A stretch of DNA of 9,412 bases from Ignavibacteriales bacterium (GCA_020059785.1 JAGVBL010000124.1:1-9412); one strand, 5' to 3'; counted from the first letter of the stretch, positions 1 through 6,788 are shown. Program-made: numbers and translations. The notes: generated by a model not told the origin, from the sequence alone.

Positions 1-761
1 ATTTTAAAATAACCGGTAACAATTTTTGCAAGTAGAAAGATTCCAAGAAATTTATCCAATGATGCCGGAAGAAATGCGGCGCTTTCTACAGGTGCGTCTT
101 TTGAAAAATCCGGCACCCATGTATGGAATGGAAATCCCCCCGCTTTTGTGAATGCTGCAATTAATAAAAAGAAAAAAGAGATGTATGCAGATACACTATG
201 TAACGGTAATGGAGGATTATTTAATGACCAATTTATTGTTGGATTAAGAAATGCAAGCAGAACAAATCCCATTATTAAAAACGCATCGCTTCCACCTATG
301 AGTATAAATGTTTTTTTAATTGTCTTAGGGGTATCGGATGTTTTGCCAAGCAGTCCTAATAGATATAATGTAAGTCCTGATAACCCCCAAAAAATCATAA
401 AACTGATAGAGTGAACACTTAGTATTACTCCGTTGCAGAATGAAACAGTAAGCGGGTAAAGAATAAAATATTTTCTTTCGATTTCCCTGTCTAATCCCTT
501 TAATGAGAAAATCAAAATGATGAAACTAAGTAATTGAATGAATGAGAGTGTTAATAGACCGAGTTTATCTACCGAGAAAATAATTGATCCGAGAAACGAA
601 GCCGATTCAGCATTGTTAGCGTATAGAAAATAAACAATATATATTGAGTACCCTATGCCGGCTAATGTAAAAATTTTCTGAAGATTTACGGGAAGAATAA
701 AATTAATGATTGAGACGACAAGCGGAATAATAACAAGCATTACAAGGAAGTTAATTTCCAT
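1..761 (-). CDS. NuoL/M/N-like antiporter subunit of membrane-bound hydrogenase (partial, 3' end outside window)
   Basis: The reading frame is open from an ATG at 761 to the window edge (253 residues); the C-terminus lies outside. It is very hydrophobic, with many membrane segments. Residues 203-224 carry the hallmark of the proton-translocating antiporter family (TKAGGFPFHTWVPDF, then KDAP), including the TM7 lysine, here K206. This family forms the ion-pumping arm of complex I and group 4 hydrogenases. An SD GGAGG (773-769) sits 7 nt before the ATG, and the start overlaps the end of the large-subunit gene by 11 nt, so translation is probably coupled. Oddity: the TM5 motif normally read as W-E-L/G/F is FWGLSGL here (W125, G126), so the proton-relay glutamate appears to be replaced by glycine. 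Family membership is certain; whether it matches NuoL, NuoM or NuoN cannot be told from this fragment. Confidence 0.9.
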   Translation of the reverse strand, partial: MEINFLVMLVIIPLVVSIINFILPVNLQKIFTLAGIGYSIYIVYFLYANNAESASFLGSIIFSVDKLGLLTLSFIQLLSFIILIFSLKGLDREIERKYFILYPLTVSFCNGVILSVHSISFMIFWGLSGLTLYLLGLLGKTSDTPKTIKKTFILIGGSDAFLIMGFVLLAFLNPTINWSLNNPPLPLHSVSAYISFFFLLIAAFTKAGGFPFHTWVPDFSKDAPVESAAFLPASLDKFLGIFLLAKIVTGYFK

Positions 762-1938
762 TTATCTGCCTCCTTAAATAATCGGTTTTATCTCTCGATA
801 TTTTTAGTAAGTCTATTCTTGTTGGCTGCCGGGATGAATCTACAATTTTGATTGATCGCTCGGTACAACAGTAACAAGGATCAACAGCAGCAAGAGTAAT
901 TAACGCATCAGCAATTGGAATTCCAATACACGATGCTTCGAAAGTTGGTATGTTAACATAACTTGGTGCGCGTACTTTGTGTCTTACGGGTCTGTTTGAA
1001 CCATCGCTTCTTATATAATGAAAAACTTCGCCGCGAGGTGCTTCATATCTTCCTATTCCTTCACCCGGCGAAATTTCTTTTACGTTATTGAGAATTGGTC
1101 CATTAATATTTTTTAACTTATCGAGACACTGTCTTACAATTTTAATCGATTCTAAAGTTTCTAATACCCTAACAACAAGTTTATCGTATACGTCCCCATT
1201 TTTCAAAACAATTGTATTGAATTCTACAAGATCGTAAGCATCGCCCGGATCATCCTTACGAACATCTGCCGGAATACCGGATGCACGCGAAGTTGGTCCG
1301 ACAGCACAGAAGCGAACAGCATCTTCATGGGATAGAACTCCGACACCAACAAGACGGGATCGAAGAACCGGATCGTCGTTTGCCGCTTTAGCAATCATAT
1401 CCATTTTTATTGCAATATCATCTAATATGTTGTTAAGCTTAGGTATTGAAGACGGATCAACATCTTTGGCAACACCTCCAACGCGCATCATTCCGTAATG
1501 ATTTCTATTACCGGAAATAATTTCGAACATTTGAAGAACCGGTTCGCGGTATTTCCATGCCCACATCCATAATGTATCGTATCCAATAAAATGTCCGGCA
1601 AGTCCAATCCATAAAAGGTGACTGTGAATTCTTTCGAGCTCACCGATTAATGTTCGAATGTAACGGGCTCGTATTGGGATTTCGATGTTATCTATATCTT
1701 CTATTGCATGAACACATGCAAGCGGATGAGATGTTGAACAGATTCCGCAAATTCTCTCTACTAAATAAATTGATTGAGTAAATGTTTTTGTTTCCGAAAT
1801 AAATTCGTGACCGCGATGCATCCAGCCGATATCGAGATCTATTCCAATCACTTTTTCACCATCTACTTTTAATGTGAAATACTCAGCTTCTTCAAGAAGA
1901 GGATGGAATGGTCCAACCGGAATTATATTTTTACTCAT
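751..1938 (-). CDS. Group 4 [NiFe]-hydrogenase large (catalytic) subunit, NuoD-like
   Basis: This 395-residue protein should hold the Ni-Fe site for H+/H2 interconversion on the cytoplasmic side of a membrane-bound hydrogenase. The L1 motif ERICGICSTSH supplies C64 and C67; the L2 motif DPCYCCTER supplies C355 and C358. All four nickel ligands are therefore present, unlike complex I NuoD, which lacks them. The 34 residues after CTER match a C-terminal extension removed by a maturation protease in HycE-type subunits, with Arg in place of the His usual in other groups. EAPRGEVFHYIRSDG and RHKVRAPSY are also typical of group 4 and NuoD. NuoC and NuoD are separate genes, as in Ech and Mbh, not fused as in HycE. 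Start: ATG at 1938 with AGGAGG 5 nt upstream; ATGA overlap with the NuoC-like gene. C357 is an extra cysteine inside the L2 motif. No Hyp maturation gene lies in the window. Confidence 0.96.
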   Translation of the reverse strand: MSKNIIPVGPFHPLLEEAEYFTLKVDGEKVIGIDLDIGWMHRGHEFISETKTFTQSIYLVERICGICSTSHPLACVHAIEDIDNIEIPIRARYIRTLIGELERIHSHLLWIGLAGHFIGYDTLWMWAWKYREPVLQMFEIISGNRNHYGMMRVGGVAKDVDPSSIPKLNNILDDIAIKMDMIAKAANDDPVLRSRLVGVGVLSHEDAVRFCAVGPTSRASGIPADVRKDDPGDAYDLVEFNTIVLKNGDVYDKLVVRVLETLESIKIVRQCLDKLKNINGPILNNVKEISPGEGIGRYEAPRGEVFHYIRSDGSNRPVRHKVRAPSYVNIPTFEASCIGIPIADALITLAAVDPCYCCTERSIKIVDSSRQPTRIDLLKISRDKTDYLRRQINGN

Positions 1939-2366
1939 GATTCCCTCCTGAATCTAAGCGGTTGTTTAATTCCAGCGGGATTATCCTTTGTTAATAACAG
2001 CTCTAAACGCGGATGGCCTACAAAATTAATTCCCCATAAATCGTACATCTCTCTCTCTATCCATTCTGCTCCTTTAACTATCGGTGTAATTGAATTCATT
2101 TCCGGATTTTTTTTATCGGTTATTACAACACGCGGACAGAAGTACTGTCCGGATTCATCATGCGAGAAATGATAAAGCACCTCAATTCCGTTGTATGTTT
2201 CCTGTGCAGTAGCAGTTGATAATCTGCAGCCTATCTTATTGAAAAGGTAATCGGCTATTTCTCTTACGTCATCATTCTTTACATCGAAATAAAATCGTTT
2301 CTTCTTTTTAATCAGTTTCGAAATTTTTGTGTTATGAAGCGAGATGAAATTTTCAACATTATCCAT
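1935..2366 (-). CDS. Hydrogenase NuoC-like (30-kDa type) subunit
   Basis: This small soluble subunit belongs to the complex I 30-kDa/NuoC family and normally sits against the large subunit in the peripheral arm. The family signature lies in the C-terminal third: ERExYDLxGINFxGHPRLExLL, followed by a short basic tail. The chosen start is the ATG at 2366 (protein MDNVENF..., 143 residues), because GGAGG (2377-2373) stands 6 nt before it. An upstream ATG at 2381 would add five residues but would place the SD inside the coding region. The start overlaps the end of the NuoB-like gene by 8 nt, and the stop overlaps the large-subunit ATG by 4 nt (ATGA). It has no cofactor ligands of its own, as usual for the family. 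Confidence 0.93.
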   Translation of the reverse strand: MDNVENFISLHNTKISKLIKKKKRFYFDVKNDDVREIADYLFNKIGCRLSTATAQETYNGIEVLYHFSHDESGQYFCPRVVITDKKNPEMNSITPIVKGAEWIEREMYDLWGINFVGHPRLELLLTKDNPAGIKQPLRFRRES

Positions 2367-2778
2367 TGAGAACCTCCACAAGTTTTACAACTCCTTCGAT
2401 CATGGCTTCGGGTTTAGGCGGGCATCCGGGAATGTACAGGTTTATTGGAATTGTCTCTTCAACTTTACCGGGCACATTATAACTTTTTTTGAAACAGCAA
2501 CCAGAAGCGGGACAGGTTCCAACACCTACTACAAAGCATGGTTTGGGAGCTTGTTCATATAAGTATTTAACTTTTGGAGCTACTTTATTATTAGCAACAC
2601 CACTTACAAGTAATACATCTGCATGACGCACAGAACCGACAAGTTTAATTCCAAATCTCTCAACATCGTACCTCGGGGTTAGCAGATCGAGAATCTCTAT
2701 ATCGCAATTATTACACGGAGAAGCACTTACATGAAAAACCCAAATTGATTTTGAAAGCCGCTTGTTATACCATCCCAT
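2359..2778 (-). CDS. Hydrogenase small subunit, NuoB-like, proximal [4Fe-4S]
   Basis: This 139-residue NuoB/EchC-type subunit carries the [4Fe-4S] cluster next to the Ni-Fe site. The four expected ligands are visible: C22 and C25 in SPCNNCDIEIL, C89 in GTCP, and C119 in IPGCPPKP. The short length and lack of an export signal fit group 4 small subunits. Where the family usually reads S-G-G-x-F after the third ligand, this protein reads ASGCCF (C94, C95), giving two additional cysteines near the cluster. Start ATG at 2778 has GGAG 7 nt upstream. A 40-nt gap separates it from the NuoH-like gene, the largest gap in the operon, with no terminator visible. The end overlaps the NuoC-like gene by 8 nt. 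Confidence 0.95.
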   Translation of the reverse strand: MGWYNKRLSKSIWVFHVSASPCNNCDIEILDLLTPRYDVERFGIKLVGSVRHADVLLVSGVANNKVAPKVKYLYEQAPKPCFVVGVGTCPASGCCFKKSYNVPGKVEETIPINLYIPGCPPKPEAMIEGVVKLVEVLNG

Positions 2779-2818
2779 TTATTTACTCCAATTGATATTT
2801 CCTTCTTTATTATTTAAT

Positions 2819-3748
2819 TCAATAACCGAATACAGCCAAAACAACAGCAACAAGCGCAATTACCGAGGCATATTTCCAGAAAAAGTTAAGTGCCGTATCA
2901 ATGCGAATCCGCGGATTGGTATTTTTTATTACAATAATTAGCAGAACAATTAGTAAGTATTTAAGGATAAACCAGATTATCCCGGGTCCTTCCGGATTAA
3001 ATCCTCCCCAGAAAAGTAAAATGAGTAAGAAGGGAAAAGTTACATAGAGCATAAATCCGTTTAATTTCCAGAAGGCGAGAAGTGTACCGCTGTATTCCAT
3101 AAACGGACCTTCAACAATTTCGGTTTCGGCTTCGGGAATATGAAAAGGGGGAAGTGCCATTTTTGCTTGAATGCATAACAATCCAATAACAAAAGAAATA
3201 AATCCGCTAATAGAACCGATGTATGAACCGTATTGTATTTGTGATGAAACAATTCCATCCAGTTGAAGTTGAAAACCGGATTTAATAATCGGTACGAGGC
3301 ATATTAATATAAAAGCTAATTCATCTGCCAGAAGAAGTTTTATTTCTCTACCTGCTCCTAAGCTTGAATATACATTTCCGGTTGAAGAGCCGCCAAGAAT
3401 TATCATTACGGAATTTATCATCAACAGATACATTACAACAATTAGATCGCCACCAAAGCTGGTACTGTAAAAGAGAGAAATTCCGATTATTGAAGAAACC
3501 AGAACAATCATTGCAAATGCAATAAAAGGAGCGATAATGAAAATTGTTATTACCCCTTCCTTAATAAGTATTGTTTCTTTACCGAGTAGTTTGAAAAAAT
3601 CATTAAAGTTCTGAAATACCGGCGGACCAACACGGAACTGAAAACGAGCCGAAACTTTTCTATCTACCCAACCGATTAGTAAACCCAGTATGGAAATGAA
3701 TAACAGACCTGGAAAAATCAATAGATAAAAAATGTAATCTATTTTCAT
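2819..3748 (-). CDS. Hydrogenase membrane subunit, NuoH/HyfC/EchB-like
   Basis: This 309-residue integral membrane protein of the NuoH family has about eight predicted hydrophobic segments, the usual size for hydrogenase versions. In complex I this subunit joins the peripheral arm to the membrane arm. Diagnostic stretches are GWVDRKVSARFQFRVGP (about 26-42), GAGREIKLLLADE (131-143), and the loop with PEAETEIVEGPFMEYSG (205-221), whose acidic residues are characteristic of the family. The end contains KNTNPRIRIDTALNFFWKY, as in HyfC and EchB. The start ATG at 3748 overlaps the stop of the polyferredoxin gene in ATGA, with AAGGAG about 8 nt upstream. The conserved charged residues expected for the family appear intact, in contrast to the neighbouring antiporter subunit. 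Confidence 0.95.
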   Translation of the reverse strand: MKIDYIFYLLIFPGLLFISILGLLIGWVDRKVSARFQFRVGPPVFQNFNDFFKLLGKETILIKEGVITIFIIAPFIAFAMIVLVSSIIGISLFYSTSFGGDLIVVMYLLMINSVMIILGGSSTGNVYSSLGAGREIKLLLADELAFILICLVPIIKSGFQLQLDGIVSSQIQYGSYIGSISGFISFVIGLLCIQAKMALPPFHIPEAETEIVEGPFMEYSGTLLAFWKLNGFMLYVTFPFLLILLFWGGFNPEGPGIIWFILKYLLIVLLIIVIKNTNPRIRIDTALNFFWKYASVIALVAVVLAVFGY

Positions 3749-4248
3749 ATTCTATTCTCCTTGTACCTCCAGCTATGGGACCTAACCGCAAGTCGATCAC
3801 CGATAAAGAAAAGATTGTTTTTTGGATCTTCATTATCCATCTCGGTAATCATAAAAGTTTTATCAGGTGCTGTTATAACACATGCGGGTTTGTAATCGGG
3901 ATTTTGTTCCAATTGATTTAAGCAATAATCACATTTGGATGTAATGTAATTGATTATCTCTGGAAAGATCGTTCCGAACGGACAAGCTAAGACACAGCTT
4001 TTACATCCAACACATCTCATGTTGTATCTCTTAATCATCCCGTTTTCCTGATGCTCAAGTGCTTCTTTCGGACAAGCGTCTATACAGAAAGCTTCTTTGC
4101 ATTGTCTGCAGTAAACTGAAAATTCTGCAATTTCGAGAAGAGAAAAGTGTCCATCGTTTTCTCTATGGAACATGTATTCGCATTCAATCTTTTCTGGAGA
4201 AATTCCGGAGTCGATTAAAACAGGAATATCAATTAGTAACCTTTTCAT
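3745..4248 (-). CDS. HycB-like [4Fe-4S] polyferredoxin subunit of hydrogenase
   Basis: This 167-residue iron-sulfur protein of the HycB/DmsB type is probably an electron wire between the NAD(P)H module and the hydrogenase core. Two motifs are complete: CRQC-x4-C-x3-CP (C47, C50, C55, C59) and CVGCKSCVLACP (C79, C82, C85, C89). A third, the HycB-style CxxC...PxCVxxCP, is incomplete: C106, C109 and C123 are present but the last position is Ala127 (PACVITAP). This suggests two clusters with certainty and a third that is lost, or is a 3Fe type or uses another ligand. Start ATG at 4248 has GGAGG 10 nt upstream, and both ends form 4-nt ATGA overlaps with neighbours. No signal peptide is seen, so it should be cytoplasmic. 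Confidence 0.9.
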   Translation of the reverse strand: MKRLLIDIPVLIDSGISPEKIECEYMFHRENDGHFSLLEIAEFSVYCRQCKEAFCIDACPKEALEHQENGMIKRYNMRCVGCKSCVLACPFGTIFPEIINYITSKCDYCLNQLEQNPDYKPACVITAPDKTFMITEMDNEDPKNNLFFIGDRLAVRSHSWRYKENRI

Positions 4249-5066
4249 TCCCAGATTGCCTCCTCGTTTTTTATTTGAGCATATGTAAAAACAGGTCCAT
4301 CTTTACATGCATAGTAACCACCAATTACACAATGACGGCATTGCCCAAATCCGCAGTACATTTTCTTTTCCATCGAGAGATAAATGTTGTTTTCATTATA
4401 TCCATACTTAAGGAGATCCATAGTACCAAACTTCATCATAACCGGTGGTCCGCAAACAATAACTGGGTTTTCTTTCGGATCAATTTTAATTTTTTGTAAA
4501 AGTTTGGTTACCAAACAGATTTCTTCATCCCAGCTTTCACCTTCTGGAACAATGTCAACTGATCTGTAAATATTCACCTTCTTATATTTCTTCCATTCGG
4601 AGAATAATTCTTTATAGATGCAGTCCTTTGGTGACTTTGCCCCGGCAAGAAATGTTATGCTGTTATATTGATCAATATCATGCAGAAGAGTTAAGAAAAG
4701 AGATCTTAAAGGTGCAAGTCCGCATCCTCCACCAAGAATTAAAATATCTTTATTATGGAATTTTTCTAGAGGATATTTTGATCCGTAAGGTCCACGTATT
4801 CCTACAATATCACCAATTGATGTTTTATGAATATACTCCGTAACAAAACCTGTTTTCATAATTGTTATATCCATTACTTCAGAGGTGTAGTGTGAAGATG
4901 ATGGGGTAAAGGGTCCTTCGCCAATTCCGGGTAAACTTAATTCAACAAATTGACCTGTCTGGAATTCAATTGGTATTTCAGGACGGATTTGTAAGGTTCT
5001 AATTAGAGGAGATTCTTGGATAATATTATAGATAGTGCCGGGAATTACTTCATATGCGTTGTGCAT
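4245..5066 (-). CDS. FAD/NAD(P)-binding oxidoreductase, sulfhydrogenase gamma (HydG/AsrB-like) subunit
   Basis: This 273-residue ferredoxin-reductase family protein should oxidise or reduce NAD(P)(H) through FAD and a [2Fe-2S] cluster. From the N-terminus: a beta-barrel flavin domain (about 1-100, GPFTPSSSHY in the flavin loop and GDIVGIRGPYG), a nucleotide-binding domain starting with ILGGGCGLAPLR (110-121) and containing CGPP (205-208), then a C-terminal cluster motif with C238, C243, C246 and C254 (CGFGQCRHC...C) typical of DHOD-B/sulfhydrogenase gamma proteins. In group 3b sulfhydrogenases and in anaerobic sulfite reductase (AsrB) this subunit pairs with a beta/AsrA protein, which is exactly the next gene upstream. 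Start ATG at 5066 has GAGGA upstream; a 7-nt gap precedes it. Choice of NADH or NADPH cannot be read from the sequence with confidence. Confidence 0.93.
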   Translation of the reverse strand: MHNAYEVIPGTIYNIIQESPLIRTLQIRPEIPIEFQTGQFVELSLPGIGEGPFTPSSSHYTSEVMDITIMKTGFVTEYIHKTSIGDIVGIRGPYGSKYPLEKFHNKDILILGGGCGLAPLRSLFLTLLHDIDQYNSITFLAGAKSPKDCIYKELFSEWKKYKKVNIYRSVDIVPEGESWDEEICLVTKLLQKIKIDPKENPVIVCGPPVMMKFGTMDLLKYGYNENNIYLSMEKKMYCGFGQCRHCVIGGYYACKDGPVFTYAQIKNEEAIWE

Positions 5067-5073
5067 ATAATCC

Positions 5074-6102
5074 TCAAATACTTTGTTTTGTAGTTAAGGT
5101 ATTCATAGAAATATTTTGTATTACTTCTCTAAAATCAATTTTTGCAGCGCAAGCCTCAGTGCATCGGCCGCATCCTACACATCCCGGCTCACCAAAGTTT
5201 TTTTTCATATAGTCGAATTTGCATAGATACCGGTTTCTGAATCGCTCATACATTTTGGGTCTGGGCGAAGCACCTCCGGCAACCTTTGCGTATCCATGTA
5301 ATTGACATGAGTCGTATGATCTTACTTTAATAAATTCTTTCTCAACAGACTCATCGTTCAAAATAAGACAGTAACAGGTAGGACAAATATTTGTACAAGC
5401 ACCGCAACCAATACATTCTTTAGATTCCTCATTCCAGATAGATAAGTCTTTACTTCTCAAAACGTCATTGTTTCGAGGAAGAAATTTTTCGTTTTGAATA
5501 ACAAGTTTTTCTATAATCTTATTTCTTTGTTTAGATATTTCTAAATATGCTGATTCATGCGCATCAAGCAGTCCATATTTCTTTTTAATTAATTCAAAGA
5601 GTTCTCTTCCCTTATCAGATTCAATTGTTATTAAATAATAATCTTCAACAGGTGATAAGTTAAGATCGAATCCACTTTCCGTAAAGGGTTTACCATCTAG
5701 TAAAGTGCAATGACAGGATGAATGGATTTCAGTACAATCGGTAGTAATTATATATGTTGAATCGCGTAAATTTTTGTAAGCGGAGTCCACAAAATCATTA
5801 TTTATAAGAGCTTTGTCTAGCAATTGAATCGATTTCATATCGCAGCTTTTAATTCCGGCAATAATACGTTTAATTGTTCCTGTTGATACAGGGAAAACCG
5901 ACTCGCGTGGTTGATAGAATAGTACTTTTGACGGGTCGATAGTACGGAAAAAGCCAAGATCAAAATTATTAGAACTGTTTAGCTTGTTGAAAAAAAATCT
6001 GTTTTCGGTTCCATTAGCCAAAGAGGGAATTACTACTTCGATGTTATTGCTTTCATTTAGATTATATAAAAAAGAATGGAAATCGGAAATCTTAATTAAC
6101 AT
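5074..6102 (-). CDS. 4Fe-4S dicluster protein, sulfhydrogenase beta (HydB/AsrA-like) subunit
   Basis: This 342-residue protein matches the beta subunit of sulfhydrogenases and AsrA. It relays electrons between the flavoprotein encoded next and other Fe-S subunits. The N-terminal two thirds carries family hallmarks (GIKSCDMKSIQLLD near 83-96, DCTEIHSSCHC 122-132, SYDSCQLHGYAKVAGG 262-277). Two ferredoxin motifs follow: C230, C233, C236, C240 (CIGCGACTNICP) and C308, C311, C314, C318 (CVGCGRCTEAC). Start ATG at 6102 is the first gene of the operon, with GGAG 7 nt upstream and no minus-strand gene closer than 549 nt. Alternative: AsrA of a sulfite reductase; but no AsrC-like siroheme protein is present, and the seven genes downstream build a hydrogenase, so the hydrogenase role is preferred. 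Confidence 0.92.
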   Translation of the reverse strand: MLIKISDFHSFLYNLNESNNIEVVIPSLANGTENRFFFNKLNSSNNFDLGFFRTIDPSKVLFYQPRESVFPVSTGTIKRIIAGIKSCDMKSIQLLDKALINNDFVDSAYKNLRDSTYIITTDCTEIHSSCHCTLLDGKPFTESGFDLNLSPVEDYYLITIESDKGRELFELIKKKYGLLDAHESAYLEISKQRNKIIEKLVIQNEKFLPRNNDVLRSKDLSIWNEESKECIGCGACTNICPTCYCLILNDESVEKEFIKVRSYDSCQLHGYAKVAGGASPRPKMYERFRNRYLCKFDYMKKNFGEPGCVGCGRCTEACAAKIDFREVIQNISMNTLTTKQSI

Positions 6103-6183
6103 CTTTCGCTCCGTTGTTTTGTTGACGTAGGCAACTTATCTCTCGAATTGATGAAAGGTAATTACTTGGGAAATGAATAGTAA

Positions 6184-6209
6184 CGATAGTAGTATTAAAA
6201 CATCTATCG
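6184..6209 (-). repeat. Inverted repeat in presumed leader of the hydrogenase operon
   Basis: CGATAG (6184-6189) and CTATCG (6204-6209) form a perfect 6-bp stem with a 14-nt AT-rich loop; after one mismatch the flanking TA/TA can also pair. It lies about 80 nt before the first ATG of the operon. It could be an RNA hairpin or an operator. There is no T-run after it on the minus strand, so it is not an intrinsic terminator. Confidence 0.35.
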
Positions 6210-6272
6210 GTAAAGGAGATATTACAAAAGCTTTTTGTTAGAAAGTATAAGCTAAAGTGAACCACAATAAGG

Positions 6273-6302
6273 TATCAATTAATAGTTTATCAAAACTTGA
6301 TA
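6273..6302. promoter_or_regulatory. Cluster of three TTGATA half-sites, candidate regulator binding region
   Basis: TTGATA occurs at 6278-6273 and 6293-6288 on the minus strand and at 6297-6302 on the plus strand. The last two form a perfect palindrome, TATCAA-AAC-TTGATA. Half-sites resemble TTGAT of the CRP/FNR family, but the palindrome has the opposite arm order (ATCAA-N3-TTGAT), so this is not a standard FNR box. In such AT-rich DNA chance occurrence cannot be excluded. Confidence 0.3.
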
Positions 6303-6345
6303 GCAGAAATAAAACTTTTTATTCGATACTAAGAGGAATTAATTT

Positions 6346-6373
6346 ATTATTGAATAAATTATTTCTTTGTCAA
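6346..6373 (-). promoter_or_regulatory. Candidate sigma70-type promoter for the hydrogenase operon
   Basis: On the minus strand a perfect TTGACA (6373-6368) is followed after 16 nt by AATAAT (6351-6346), one mismatch from TATAAT. It is oriented toward the hydrogenase operon and would give a leader of about 240 nt. The region is very AT-rich, and a sigma70 consensus may not apply if the host uses Bacteroidota-type promoters. A weaker candidate closer to the start is TATACT just upstream of the AAAAGCTTTT palindrome, which lacks a good -35. Confidence 0.35.
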
Positions 6374-6651
6374 CTTATACTCTATTGCAACATAATTCTA
6401 AGTTTATTTTCAATCAATGGAAAAATATTTTTTTGAAATAAAAAAAAGAGAGATTATGACTTACAATCCTTTTTGTTTTTAATGATAGTTTTCGTTTGCA
6501 AAAATATTGTAATGTGTAAATAATAATTAACTCTGATAGTTAAAAGGGAAAATAGCAGATGATAAAATGAAGGGTTTGTTATTAGACAGCCGGGGATTTT
6601 TTACCATGTGCATGAAAATAATAATGATTATAAATACTGGAGCGGTGTAGG

Positions 6652-6771
6652 TTAATAGTTATTATTCTTATGCTTTTTAGTCTTGGAGATTACGAAAAGT
6701 ACAATTATCCCAACTAAGGTTGCAAAGAAGAAAATGCCAACCGATGAGTAAACAATTTGTGATAGTGTCAT
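6652..6771 (-). CDS. Possible small single-pass membrane protein (39 aa), hypothetical
   Basis: An ATG at 6771 opens a 39-codon frame ending in TAA at 6652. The protein has a short polar N-terminus (MTLSQIVYSS), one hydrophobic helix (about residues 11-28, VGIFFFATLVGIIVLFVI), and a strongly basic, Asn-rich tail (KTKKHKNNNY). The positive-inside rule predicts N-out, C-in. This composition is unlikely for a random frame and resembles the design of small accessory subunits of membrane complexes, but I do not recognise a family. The SD is weak (AGAAAG about 7 nt upstream), unlike the strong sites in the hydrogenase operon. A stable hairpin ends 18 nt before the ATG. It faces the same way as the hydrogenase operon but is 549 nt from it, so linkage is uncertain. 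Confidence 0.5.
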   Translation of the reverse strand: MTLSQIVYSSVGIFFFATLVGIIVLFVISKTKKHKNNNY

Positions 6772-6788
6772 TATTTTCTTTCTATATT

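Larger units (their letters stand above)
6103..6651 (-). other. Operon leader and gene-free stretch upstream of the hydrogenase operon
   Basis: About 550 nt of very AT-rich DNA with no convincing gene on either strand; the longest ATG frames seen are about 26 codons and lack an SD. It holds a candidate sigma70-type promoter (6346-6373), three TTGATA half-sites (6273-6302), an inverted repeat CGATAG/CTATCG (6184-6209), and an AAAAGCTTTT palindrome near 6226-6235. If the promoter is right, the hydrogenase mRNA has a leader of roughly 240 nt. No tRNA or known riboswitch core was recognised. Confidence 0.5.

Noticed and set aside
751..1938. Reading the operon as a complex I (NADH:quinone oxidoreductase) fragment.
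   Set aside because: The NuoD-like protein keeps both CxxC nickel motifs and a cleavable C-terminal extension, which complex I subunits lack.
5074..6102. Reading the first two operon genes as AsrA/AsrB of an anaerobic sulfite reductase.
   Set aside because: No AsrC-like siroheme subunit is present and both genes are packed tightly with hydrogenase genes, so the sulfhydrogenase beta/gamma reading fits better.
6222..6240. An AAAAGCTTTT palindrome flanked by ACA/TGT in the leader.
   Set aside because: Short A/T-dominated palindrome in AT-rich DNA without a T-run or partner site; chance is the best explanation.
6573..6656. A 27-codon plus-strand frame within the gene-free stretch.
   Set aside because: No clear SD, no hydrophobic or motif pattern, and it overlaps the end of the small membrane gene.
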